Source: Rhopalosiphum padi (Eukaryota > Arthropoda > Insecta > Hemiptera > Aphididae). Taken from it: 64,000 nucleotides of DNA. A program made the translations under genes and the position numbers. Position 1 is the first letter of the stretch. Each line of letters begins with the position of its first letter. The notes under the pieces are model-generated. The model saw only the letters and a list, made by a program, of their open reading frames with translations, made no database searches and was not told where the DNA came from. The stretch lies in NCBI RefSeq assembly GCF_020882245.1, contig NC_083599.1, positions 44,852,748-44,916,747 on the forward strand, given 5' to 3'. Shown here one piece after another: positions 34,828 to 47,900 of this stretch.

Positions 34828-35384
34828 CTAATAGCTATTGTTAAATTTTTCTAAATTTGCACTTTCCAGTCATTATTTATATACCTATTGTATTATTATA
34901 TATTTTAATTATAAAATAACATTTTTAAACTTAAAGAATGAAAAAAAATTATTTAAAAAAAAACATTTCAATACTTAACCCTTCTTTTATTATTTTATAT
35001 TTTGTAAAGACATTTTTTTTTAGTTTTGTTTTATTTTAAATTATTATTTATTTATAGTTAGAAATTATTTACTAAAATAATTTCTTGTACCTAAATAATA
35101 CTAACGAGATTTTACTTTTTTTTATTATTATTAAAATTGACTTGCTCGATTTTAACTTGTTATTGTTATCATTTGTTATTGTCATTTTTATTTAGTTAAG
35201 TTTAAAAAGTTAAAAGATTTTTTTTGTTTTTGTTTGTTTGATTCTTAATTGAACATTTTTTTACTCTGAGGAATACATGTATTTTGTTTTCTTATAATAT
35301 ATTTTAGTGAAACTATTAAAGCTCAACAATTAAATATGTATAATGTATGTATTTATTTTATCATATTCTCCCTTGGCCAAACAA

Positions 35385-35850
35385 CACACTCACCAGGAAA
35401 GAAGAAGTAGTTATCAATAGACTAAGAATAGGCCATACCCGATTAACTCACGCCTTCTTAATGAAGAAAGAAGACCCACCCACCTGCCCGACCTGTAACG
35501 ATCTCATGACGGTGAAACACATCCTCACCGACTGCAGAAAGTATGAAGAACAACGTAAAAAATTCAACTTAACCCACCATCTAGCGGAAAACCTCAACAT
35601 CGACACAACCAATATTATAAAATTCCTCAGGGACACAGAACTACATAAAAAAATATAATAAAATTTATCTAAATAATACGTATTATAATTTATAAGTATA
35701 GTATACCCCCATATAATGTATCACAAACAACTGTATAGCCACTATGTATTTATTGTATTATTAAATTATCTTAGCTATTAGTTATATCATTTATACTCAT
35801 AATACATATGGCTAAATTATACCAATGTATTGATGTATTATAAGAATATA
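35385..35850 (+). pseudogene. LINE 3' fragment (end of an RNase H-type LINE)
   Basis: 35385-35658 encodes RKEEVVINRLRIGHTRLTHA, a CCHC-like CPTCNDLMTVKHILTDCRKY and a C-terminal tail ending TELHKKI. It is homologous to the end of the LINE at 27912-30915 but clearly diverged. The rest is a putative 3' untranslated region; the exact end is unclear. Confidence 0.7.
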
Positions 35851-35966
35851 TATGTTGCTAAGATATTAGTAAATAGGTACACCTATCTATAGTATGATAC
35901 ATATAAATTAGTTTGTACAGTTTATTAAAAGTACTTTGTTACCATAATATTTTTTATTTCTAAAAA

Positions 35967-38900
35967 ATGTACAATATTATTAAAGTCAAACCGTTAAAGG
36001 ATTTTGTCAAGGAAAATGATGATCCGAGACAGTAAGAATAAAAAAAATTGGTACTAAAAATTTGAATTTCTTTTAAACTAATAATTCCCTATAGAATTTA
36101 CTATGCTTTGCAAGAACTAAACAACGCCTCTTCTATACGAGATTTAATAAAAAAAGAAAGAGAAAAAATGGATATCAAAATGGAAAAACTTAATGTTGAA
36201 ATGAGTGAATTTAAAAAATACGTACATGATAAATCAATTGAAATGGAAGTACGATATGTATCATAATTATATTAATATAAAGGGACATCATAGTACCTAC
36301 ACATACATTGGTGATCTTAGTATATTATAGTAGATTTTTTTTTTTCCTCAGCTTATCGGTCCATTCAGGACCATCGCTGCCATCAAAATCTCTCTCCACC
36401 TCTCTCTCTCTGATATGCTGTTTCTAAAGTTGCGTTTTGGTCTATCATTTCTATATCTTTGGCAACTACGTCAATCCATCGGGTTTTGGGTCTTCCTAGG
36501 GGTCTCGTTTAATTTATTTTATTGATAAGTACATTTTTAATTAACTGTCCATCTGCCCTCCATGCATGTCCGAACCATTCTAGTCGTTTTTTCCTAATAA
36601 AATAGAGTATGTCTGGCTTATTATAAAGAGACTTTATATTTTCGTTGCTTCTTCTTTCGTATGTCTGTGTTTCTGGGTTGAAGATTGGTCCATAAATGGT
36701 TCGTAACACTTTCCTTTCGAACGTGATAAGTAGGGCACGGATGTTGTTGCATTTGCAACTTTTCTTCTACCTTTCCAATTTTATTGCTAAGTAAGTTTTA
36801 AATACGTTTCATGTAAGTACGAATTCAAATCTAAAAGTTTTAAGTGCAAATTTTTGGAATTTTATTGCAATTTTGTTGAATTTAATCATTTTATACAACT
36901 ATTTTAGCTATATTCGAAACTCAGCAGTCTTATAGATAAGATAATCTTAAAAATTTCCAGTATAGGTATATAGTAATAATTTATTACTTTATTATTTTTA
37001 TTATCTTTATTTCGATAATATGAAGATAATAATTTTGTGAAATGTGACTGTTTGACTTTTATAATCTGTTATTCAGTCACTCCGTGAATTTTGAGCTATC
37101 GTGTTCTGTTATTATTCTGTAAATATGCCAAAAATAAGGCCAACTAATTCCATTGTTTTAAAAAAATACGTATTAGAATTTGGTGAGAATGTGTTTTCAT
37201 GTGATGAATCTGTACTTTTCTGTAAATTGTGCGAAACAAAAGTAAATGCTGAACGGAGGTATACAGTTACACACCATATTGAAACTGCAAAGCATCAGCG
37301 GGCGGTTAATCGACAAAATACCACCAAAATGTCTATATCACAACTTCAGGTAACAACATTTACAAAAAAATCATCATTTTCTAAAAACTTGTGTAAGGCC
37401 ATGTTATCCGCCAATATTCCGTTGCATAAAATTAATAATTCAGAATTTCGTTTATTTTTGGAAACATATACGAATAGAGACATTCCGAGTGAATCTACGT
37501 TACGCAAAAATTACGTAGATGAGGTGTACTCCGACACATTAAATAAAATAAGAGACAATATAAAGGGAAATAAAATTTGGGTCTCAATTGATGAGACCAC
37601 AGATGTTAATGGAAGATATGTGGCTAATGTTGTGATTGGAACACTTCAAATAGACCAACCCGGAAAAGTGTATTTATTAAACACAGAAATTCTCGATAAA
37701 GCAAATTATTCAACAATAACAAAATTATTCGATAAATCAATGTTCCTTCTTTGGCCCGATGGCATTCGTCATGACGACGTCCTTCTGTTTCTTAGTGATG
37801 CAGCTCCATATATGATAAAAGCAGGGACTACAATTAAAGCACTGTATTCAAAAATGATCCACGTCACCTGCTTAGCCCATGGTATACATCGAGTTGCAGA
37901 AGACATACGAGGAAAATTTCCAGAAATAGATAAACTCATTGCTAAAATTAAACAAATATTTTTAAAAGCACCAAGCCGAACTATTCTTTTTAAAAATAAA
38001 GTACCAGGTACACCATTACCACCACAACCTATTATCACACGCTGGGGCACATGGCTTGAGGCTGCTTCATACTATTGTAAACATTTTAATGAGGTAAAAA
38101 GTGTCGTGCAAGAACTTGATCCTGACGAAGCTGTTTCAATAAAAGTTTCACAAAATATTTTTACCCAGATTTCAACTTCAGCCGATTTAGTATTTATTCA
38201 CTCGAACTACGAATTTTTGCCGGACGCGATTTTAAAATTAGAAAATCAAGGACTTCCGATAGTTGAAGCTATTGGAATAATTAAAAATGTTCAAAATAAA
38301 TTAGAAAATATATTTTGTGAAATCGGAATTTCAGTCCATGAAAAATTCAAGAAAGTTATTGAAAAGAATATCGGATTTGAAACTATTATTAAAATAAATG
38401 ATATACTCACTGATCAAGGAAAATGTTTCGATGGTTTACCAGAAGACTTAACAATAAACGATATAGCTTATTTTAAATACGCTCCACTTACATCGACCGA
38501 TGTAGAACGAAGTTTTTCGAGGTATAAGAACTTATTGGCTCCAAATCGAAGAGCGTTCGAATTCGAAAATTTAAAACAAACACTTATAGTCCAATGCAAT
38601 AAGGTTTAAAATTTAAAATATTTAATATGTTTAGAATACGCATAGATTATTAGTTAATATTTATTAATATAAAATGTAAAAAATATATTTTTTTGGCAGA
38701 ATTAAAATAAAACATCTATAAATTATAACGAAATGTTGTAATTTTTAGTGCAATTTTTAATATTTTAAGTGCAATTTTCGGTATTTTTTAGTGCAATACT
38801 GCAATCAATTTTAGTAGTTTTTTACTACTACAACATCCGTGCCCTAGTGATAAGTCTTCTGCTATCACCTTTAGTCAACGACCAGGTTTCACAGGCGTAT

Positions 38901-41900
38901 GTTATCACAGGTCGAAGGTAGCTATGATATAGTAGTATCTTTGATCCTCTCGATAACAGCTTAGACTTCAGGAGTTTGATAATACTGAAATAACATCTAT
39001 TACCACTAGTGATCCGTTCATTTATTTCTGTATGCATATCATTTTTGTTGTTGATGTTTACTCCTAAATACTTAAAATTATCAACTTTTTCAAATTTATA
39101 ATTATCCACTACTATGGAATTTATATTTGGTGGTCTTCTCGATACGACCATGTACTTAGTTTTCCCCTCGTTTACATGCAATCCCATTCCTTTACTTGCA
39201 TTTATGAGTTTAGATGTTGAGTTAATGATTTCCCCTTTGGTTTCACCCATCAGCACAATGTCATCTGCATAGGTTAACATAACTTGTTCATTGCTTATCT
39301 CCAACCTTCTGTCATCGTTTGTGTCTCTAATTATTTTTTCGAGGGCTAAGTTGAATAGTGCAGGTGACAACGCGTCCCCTTGTTTAAGGCCAGATTTAAC
39401 TTCAAAAGGATCTGAGATGCCTTGTATTATAGTAGATTTTAGGTATATTTTTAAATATTCACCTTGAAATACTAATGATGTAAAATTGTTTTTATTTCAA
39501 ATTTAACCTTTTCACTGCTAAGTTTATATGCTAACTATATGCATTTAGTAAGGATAGATCTACCAGGTGGAAAAACAGTTTCTTATACCATTTTATGGTT
39601 TTTCTCACACATTCAATTGAGCTCAACAACATATCTGTTTTGTCTATAGCACCCATATTTTCATTATATTTCAACACAGATAGAGGTTTATTTACTTGGT
39701 TTCGATGATGATCTTTTTTACCAATAGCAATCATTTTATTTTCAAATTGTTTTGTCAACATGTAAACATCTCTTCTATCTTTCCACCTTGTAGCTAGCAT
39801 AGTTGTTGTGTGTTGACTTTCTGTTTGACCAACTTCAAGTTTCGATGTTAGTTTAGACATTCCTTTACGATTTTTCCTAACAGTTTCAGTGACATTTGTT
39901 TTTTCTTTGTAAAGAAACATGGCTAACGAAGTTGAAGTATACCAATTATCAATGAATAGCTTGTGACCTTTTTTCAAGTATGGCTTCATCAATGTATTTA
40001 CCACAGCTCCACAGGTTTATTTAATTATTATTTAGTTTATACCCGGAATATGGTGTTTGAATATTATATTTTTGGCAATACTGGTTAGTTTCAAAACTTA
40101 TTTTTCCCAATAAATTGGGTGACACAAAAGCTTCAAAAAAGTCTAACATAGTTGACTCTTCTGATAGCTCAAATTCTGCTTTTTGAATTCCACTCTAAAA
40201 AATTAATCAAAAACTGTAGAATACTAATATGTTTTTAATTACATACAGTTATGTACTTATTTATTTATTTTTTATAAAATTATTATTATACCTTAGATAT
40301 AATTTTCATTAACTGTAGAATATTCAGACATTGAATAATTTGATTGACTATTTACCAAAAACATTTGAAACAACTCTGATATTGGAGCTACATGATCACC
40401 CGATTCTTTTCTATCATCTCTATCATATATATTGTCAAAACGAATAGTTGAAAGCAAAAATAAAAACCGTTTCAAACTCATTGTCGCGCGAAATATGTCT
40501 CTACCAGTACCATCAGTAGCAAAAAGTCCTTCTACATCTTCCATGCCCGATTTGAAAATACCACATAAATACAATAAACCAATAAATGCTTTAATTTCAA
40601 TAATGCCTGTATGCCCAGTAAATGTACTTGTGTTACCATATGAAATAGATAGTTCAGTTAATTTTACATTTGTGTAATCAGTAATTTTTTCAATCATCGT
40701 ATTATCAAATAAAATGGTCCAAAAATCAATTGGGTTACTACTAGTAATTATTTTTGCAGAGCCAACTACACCAGGAAGATGTGATATTATATTATCAGAT
40801 CGAGTACGTCTTTGTGGAAAAGGCTGTAAAGACCACTTGTACTTGTTTTTTCCATAAATAAAATTTTGAGAACGTACATTTTGTTCAACAGTTTCATTAG
40901 AACTATATTCTGAGCTATCAGTTTCATCTTCGGAAACTTCAGATATTTCTTGCTCGGACTCACTTTCATGATCCGATACAATACTCTCTGCATCACTAAT
41001 TTCATCATCTACTTCGTCTAACCAATTAATAATAATTTCATTACTCATTTTTAAAAAAAAAACGTGGAAAAAAACAACTTGAAACTACGTGATTACTGCA
41101 CTGCAGCTCGGTAATAAACGCGACTGCCGACTAATAATCAGAATATTATGACATAACACAATATTATCGTTCGTCACCGTTGTCGGCACCCCTTCCAGGT
41201 TTAAATACCAACACGTAATGAAGTCCGATAATATTCGTCTCAAAATAACTATTATTTTCGTAATGACAAAAGATAAGAAAAACCTACGTAACTGGTATCA
41301 TCGGGTCTATTATGACCCGAAACCGCTATAAATAGCTTTTTTTAACGAAATACGTAATAATTGTTGATAACAAAAGTCGTAATATGTTGTTTGAAGTATT
41401 GTGATAAAATACAATGCATTTTACAGCGAAAAAAAGAACGACTTATTGTAGAAAAGTTAAAAACAAAATGTCATGGGTCTTTTTTGACCCGACGATACCA
41501 GTTCTTAGGTTAAAAAAAAAAAATATTAAAACTAACATAAAATATTTAATATAACAAAAAATGGCACCGGACCAGTGTGTGTATTTGTATTTTCTTATAT
41601 GGCTATACAAGACCAAGATCTATAAAAAAAATATAGATATAGATCTTTATACATGCCATGGGGAAATAGGTTTATTTTTGTGTAGAGATACAAACGTGAT
41701 GATTGTAAACCGTTCGGCATTCAGTTACTGTCTCACTGTCTTCGTTGAATTACGTTACCTATTTTGAGTTATAGTAAGTTTAAATACGGCGTTATTGTGA
41801 GTTTAAGTAAATTTGTGGTTTTTATTATGAGTGCTATATTAGGATACTTATATCGACATATTATACACGATCAAAAAATGTGTGTACAATTCTTGCAAGA

Positions 41901-44900
41901 CCGAGAATTATTACCATCACTAAATGAAAATAATAATCGTTGTACCAAAGTTAGAAATAACGAAGAGTGTGGTGGAATATTAAAGACATGTGAGAGAACA
42001 AGTAAAACACGAAACTCAGATGGTACATTTAAAAATACATTTCTATTAAGTGTTCAAAAAGAGTGTGCCAAACTTATTGTTCAATTCGAAAACAAAATAC
42101 ATTTTTTTTTTACTTAGATTTTAATAATAGATGTCACAGTAATTTATCATTAACTGAGATAATGGAGTTAGTATGACATTGGACACATTTGGTACCAGTT
42201 CATCAAGTTGTACAATTTACTGGCCGAAATAAGAATACAGTTGTCGATTGGTTTAATTTATATCGCGGTGTGGATATTTATAAATTTGACAAGCGATCAA
42301 AATTAGGTGTAAAAGATATGATAGTTCAAATCGATGAATCATTATTCAAAGGAAATCACAAATAACACCGTGGTCGTCTTCGATTAGGTGATATTAGACC
42401 AAATGAGGTGACTGAAAGTGATAGTGATGATATAGAAGAAGATAATAATACAGTGGGTTCAAAAAATTATGGAACACGTTTAACTGGCTCGTAGGTTTTT
42501 TGATTCGGATGAAAAAAAAAATGATATTTTGGAACGACGTTTATTCATTGTAGATAAACATGACAAAGCAACATTACTTCATATAATTAAAAACGAAGTA
42601 GAACTAGGAAGTATAATCTATAGTGATAAATGGAGAGCTTATTCGTCATTAAACAATTAAGGGTACATACATAATAATTGTGAATCATCAAAAATGGTTT
42701 ATTGATCCTGATACAAATGCCAATACCCAAACCATAGAATGTTTGTGGAAAATACTGAAAAAGCGATATGAAATAAGAGTAAACGGCGCATCTTCATTAT
42801 TACCTAGACAACTTATAGTTAGAGGAGTGGTGGAGATTCTTTCTCCAAAACAAGCAAACTATATTTGACGAATTTATCATACATGAAAGATGCTTTTATG
42901 ACATAAATTACGACGAATTCTTATCAGGCAAGAAAGATAAATTCAAAAGATAAATCACAAATGAATTAAGAATTATAATAACTATTAAAAATGTAGTATA
43001 GGTTAATACGACAATACCTATATGTAGGTCGCATACTGGGCCAAAAATGTATTGTAGCTGTGTAAGTCGCACATTGGACCGGTGACTAAAAAATAATAGT
43101 TTAGATGTACGTACCCATTTGTATATTAGTTGAAATTGTATACATTTTGGCTGGACATGTTTTTTTGGCACATCGCCAATGAGTTTTCCCACATTGACTC
43201 TCATGAGCAAAAGAAAATTTATAGTTATTAAAAATTAATAATTGTTTTCCTCTTTCCGACATTAACACTTCCGTTGCTCTTTATATTACGGAATCACGTA
43301 TAATACTAGATTTCGATGGTATAGTTTGCAATCAACTAAACTATCATAATGTTTCGTAATCTTTGTAAACTACTATTTTGATCCATTTCATTTGATGACA
43401 ATTCTATATTATCAAAGATATCAAAGTTTCATGTGCGCTGCAGTGTTAGGTATTGTAGCAATTTATATAATACTAGGGGCTGGTGAAATTCGATTCCAGT
43501 AAGTAGAAATCACCTTCGTCGCCTTCGAGGTGGTAGAGGGAAAATCGTTTCAATGGAAATTCGGTTGGAAATGGTAATCGTGTCTAGAAATCGGTCACTA
43601 AAAAATATGGAAGTCAATAGCCATCAGTTATTATTATATATTTATTAGTAAATATAAAAAATAATATGAATTATCAGTTATTATTATCATTCTGTGTAAA
43701 AGTTTGTCTTGAAACTTGCCAGGTTCTTTTTTGAATGTATAAAAAATTAATAAGTACGAAAAATAGTAATTGACTGTCTAGCTATCGATCTTCAACCGGT
43801 GCAATACCGTGTCCCGTCGCATACCCGGTTCTTTTTTGAATGAATATAAGAATAAATGTATACTAAAATAGAAATTATGTATCTAGCTATCAATTAATAG
43901 CGTGTAGATATATGTAAATAATAAGTACTTTGATTATACTTGTTTTTCTTCTCTACGTGCTCAGTTCAAGTATGAGTCTGGCAGATGTTACCAGCAATTT
44001 GTTAAAAAAGCCGAATCATCCTTCATCTCAAAACCTAAATCTTTCTGGGACTTTGTACGCAAAAACAAAAATAGAAATAATCTTCCATCTACAGTAAACC
44101 TTAATGGTGTCTCTTGCACCGACAATGTAGATGCGTCTGAGCTCTTTTCTAAGCATTTTAGTTCTGTCTTTTCGTCAACCAACATATGTACTGTGAATGC
44201 TTTAACTAATGGTCTACCCTATGACCTGCCTTCTTGTTGTTTTGTTGATATTGAATATGTTGAATATGGTTTTGCTAAGCTACGCTTGGTTAAGTCAATT
44301 GGTCCTGATGGTTTGCCAGGAACTTTTTTGTATCACCTAAGGTCGGTCTTATGTTACCCGCTGCTTCTCATTTTTAATAAATCTCTTAGTGAAGGTTTAT
44401 TCCTGGATATTTGGAAAGTAAGTTCAGTCTCGCCTATTTTCAAATCTGGTGACAAGTCTAATGTCTCCAACTATCAACGCATCTTCAAAATTTGCCATTT
44501 GGCTAAGCTTATCGAATCCCTCGTTCTACAACCGATTCAAAAGTCTGTGATTCACGTTTTTATTGATGAACAGTATAGTTTTCGTTCTGGCCGTTCTACT
44601 ACAACATGTAATGCTATTTTCATCAGCTATGTACTTGATGCCTTCAGTAACCGCTCTCAAGTTGACGTAATTTACACTGACTTCGCCAAGGCTTTTGATC
44701 GTGTAAATTATATAGCCTTATTACAAGTAATCCGTGCAACCGGGTTCGGTGAACCGCTCCTATCATGGCTTAAGTCTTATGTAATGGGTAAAAAGCAATT
44801 CGTATAATTAAATTGTGTGTGTTCGAGTATGGTTAATATTACGTCTGGTGTGCCGCAAGGTGGTCACTTATCCCCGGTATTGTTCGCTCTATTCATTAAT

Positions 44901-47900
44901 GGCATCAGCTCTGTATTAAAGAATTGCCGATTTCTCGTATTTGCTGATGATATAACATTATTCCTTCGCATTGATTCCTCTCGTTATTGTGATCTGCTCC
45001 AGAGTGAACTTAATGCCTTGGTATCTTGGTCTAGGCAGCTTGGTTTGGAACTCTGTATTCCCAAATGTCATTATATATCTTTCATGCTTTCTCGTAGTCC
45101 CATCCGGCATGATTATCTAGTTGATGGTACCAGTTTAAGTTTATCTGGTAGTCATGTAGTTGACCTAGGTGTCACATTTGACCGGACTTTAAGTTTTAAT
45201 CTCCATATTGAAAAAATCACATGCAAGGCTTTGAAAATGCTTGGTTTCATAAAAAGAATTTCATCTGAGTTTAATATGTGTAGTTCTTTAAATGCGCTTT
45301 ATTGTGCATTTATACGATCCCACCTTGAATACGGTGTAGTGATCTGAGACCCCCAGAATTTACGTGACTCTTGCCAAATCGAGCGTGTTCAGCGTAAATT
45401 CTTGAAATATGCTTCTTTTGTACTGCATATTGACTGCCCTCCACACGGTTATACACCAGTTCTAGTGAAATTAAATTTGGAGACGTTGAGTGCTAGAAGA
45501 AAAAAGGCAAATTTGGTTTTCTTATCGAAACTCTTGAATGGGGAAGTTGACGCTTTAGATATGTTAGGGAGGATTAATTTTAATGTTCTCAGTGCTAATT
45601 TGCGCAACTTTTCTTCTTTCCTGGTCCCGTTCTGTGCGACAAATTATTTATATAATGAACCCATTTTGCGTATGATGACATTAGCTAATGGATCCAATTA
45701 CATCTAAGCAACTTCTTGTTCTAATTATTTTGTATTATATTATTATCTGTTAAATATTATGTATGTAATAGTGTATTATTATAATTAATTATAAATGTCA
45801 TATAAATGTCAAGGGCCTGTCCCGTTTACTATTATAATAAATAAATAAATATTAATGTTATAATATTTCATAAAATTTTAATTTTAATAGTGGCCCAATT
45901 GCCGTATACCTATTATAAATGTAAAATTTTAGTAGCCCAATTACCGTATACCTTTTATTTTAAAAGGTAAATTGTGGCCCAATTCCCGGGCGCTCGAAGT
46001 GCAAACAATGCGATGTGGTATAACCCAAAAATCAAACATTGCGCAACTGTCTTACAAAAAAAGTCAAAATTAACAAAATTGATATGTAAATAACAACCGA
46101 CGTTAATTATATACTTCAAAATGTTTGCAGCTGCATGCTTATAAATACCTTAAGAATAAATGCCTTAATACCTTATATACCTAAGAATTTATCAAGCAGG
46201 ATGGGGTTTAAAAACTAAACCAAGTGATATGTATAGAAAAATGTATATTAGTAAATAATAAGTTTCCCAAAAGTCCCAAACCCCTTCCCACTTCGGGTAT
46301 AACACTGAGTCCTATCGATATTGTAATAAAAATACTATTACATTGCATTTAAAGGGAAAAAGGTTCACTTCTCCACATTTTGTCCAACATTAAAACTGCA
46401 GTCTATTTTCATAAAAAATATGTTTTATGTTATATTATGAGTGTACGTAATATGAAGTACGCAGAATCATAATTTATATATCATTTTTTACTCCTATTCA
46501 AATGAATAAATATAATACGTCGAGTCACGATAACTCGAAAAACTTGACAATGATTTTTTTTTTACCTAGAAAAATAAATTATATATAAATAAATTTAAAT
46601 TCGAGTTAGACATCTCGAATAATACATATCTAGAAGCGAATTTTTTCTCCCTTCAATTTCGAGTTATCGCGACTCGACTGTAATAACAGTTTGGCACATT
46701 AAATAAATAATATACATTTTATCTATAATATATAATTTTTTATGAATTAAAATATTAATAGGCCAATATGAATAAAATAAAAATAAAATACCAAATATTC
46801 AACAATATAATACTCTATAATAGATCTTCTTTTTTATTATGTTGCAGGATCATATACTTACAATTATTAACGAATGTAAAAATATTATTAAAAATGAAAA
46901 AATGGAGCAGGAAGATAATCGAAGAAAAATTAAATATATTGGTATTAACAAAAAAAAATTAGACAAAATCGTTCAGGATATAAGATCTCGTATTGAAAGT
47001 TATAAACCTTATGAGGTATATTATATTGTTATAATGTTAGTACAACAATATGATATGATAATGCAAAAACACCAAAAACTATTTCTAAAGCATTTCTTTT
47101 TCACGTTCTTTAATATAACACTAAATAGTACAACCAAATCTAATATTGTTATTTAATTATTAGAGGGAACTAGGGTATTATGGGTATTGGAGTACTTTTA
47201 TATTTTGTGAATACTTCAAAGAGTTAACCCTTTTGGTACATCAAAAGTGGAGCTTGCATTTTTAAATACCAAGTATCAATCTCTGTTTATCTGATTCCAA
47301 TTTTAATCAAAACACTCTATTCAATAGTTTCATTTTAAATCAAAGTGAATGTAGACCATTATAAGTTTACAAACGCAGTCAAATGATCAAATCAACTTAG
47401 ATAAATGTCGATTAAAATCCAAAAATCAAAATACTGTGTAAAAATTAAAGATTGCCGTTTAAAAAGAGTATAGTTTGTATAACGCATGTTATCAACAATA
47501 GGGTGAACATTTTTATGATTTGCCAAATTGTGTACCTATTTATTATTTTAATACTTTCTACTTTACAATCTAAAACCATAGTATCTATACAATTCGATCT
47601 ATTTATGTCGTCTATGATGTAGGCTAAAATAATAAGTGTTATAACTTACAATGAATCGGAGAATACTGAATATATAAATAAATAAATAATATATAGGGTG
47701 CGGATTTGTATGTATTTATATATTTGTCGCGAATGATAGTATTCGAATGATTCCATTATAGAAATATGTTACAAGACTATGACTATCTGATTATTTTAAG
47801 CTATGGTTTATATTACATATTTTTACACATTTTTTCATAATTTACTTATATAATATATTTTTGTTAAATATTCAGCTATTTACAAAATTAGTACTGTATC

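Larger units (their letters stand above)
27228..34830 (+). mobile_element. PIF/Harbinger transposon, decayed, 3' end not identified
   Basis: The presumed left end is the GC-rich string beginning CCCGATTCACACTG followed by repeats of CGGCACGG/CCGTCAC, next to TTA, the PIF-type target. Two genes in the same orientation follow: a transposase and a MADF-BESS protein, the known two-gene set of this superfamily. A LINE lies in the transposase intron and an 0.75 kb MITE in the MADF intron. No inverted copy of the left end could be found downstream, so the right boundary is approximate. Confidence 0.7.
36323..39440 (-). mobile_element. 5'-truncated LINE with target duplication, split by a hAT
   Basis: This minus-strand non-LTR element starts inside the reverse transcriptase near 39424 (FEVKSGLKQGDALSPALFNL, then the YADDIVLMGET box at about 39270, LKYLGVNI-type text and YLRPVITYACETWSL). 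After the hAT insertion it continues in 36722-36509 (IYGPIFNPETQTYERRSNEN, KRLEWFGHAWRADG) to a TAA, then GRPKTRWIDVVAKDI. It ends in a poly-A tract (T-run at 36335-36345). A 16-bp target duplication TATTATAGTAGATTTT lies at 36323-36338 and 39425-39440, direct evidence of target-primed insertion into intron 2 of the coiled-coil gene. The clade is not assigned. Confidence 0.88.

Noticed and set aside
42908..43210. 100-residue minus-strand ORF
   Set aside because: Overlaps the Merlin end and AT-rich flank, with no recognisable domain.
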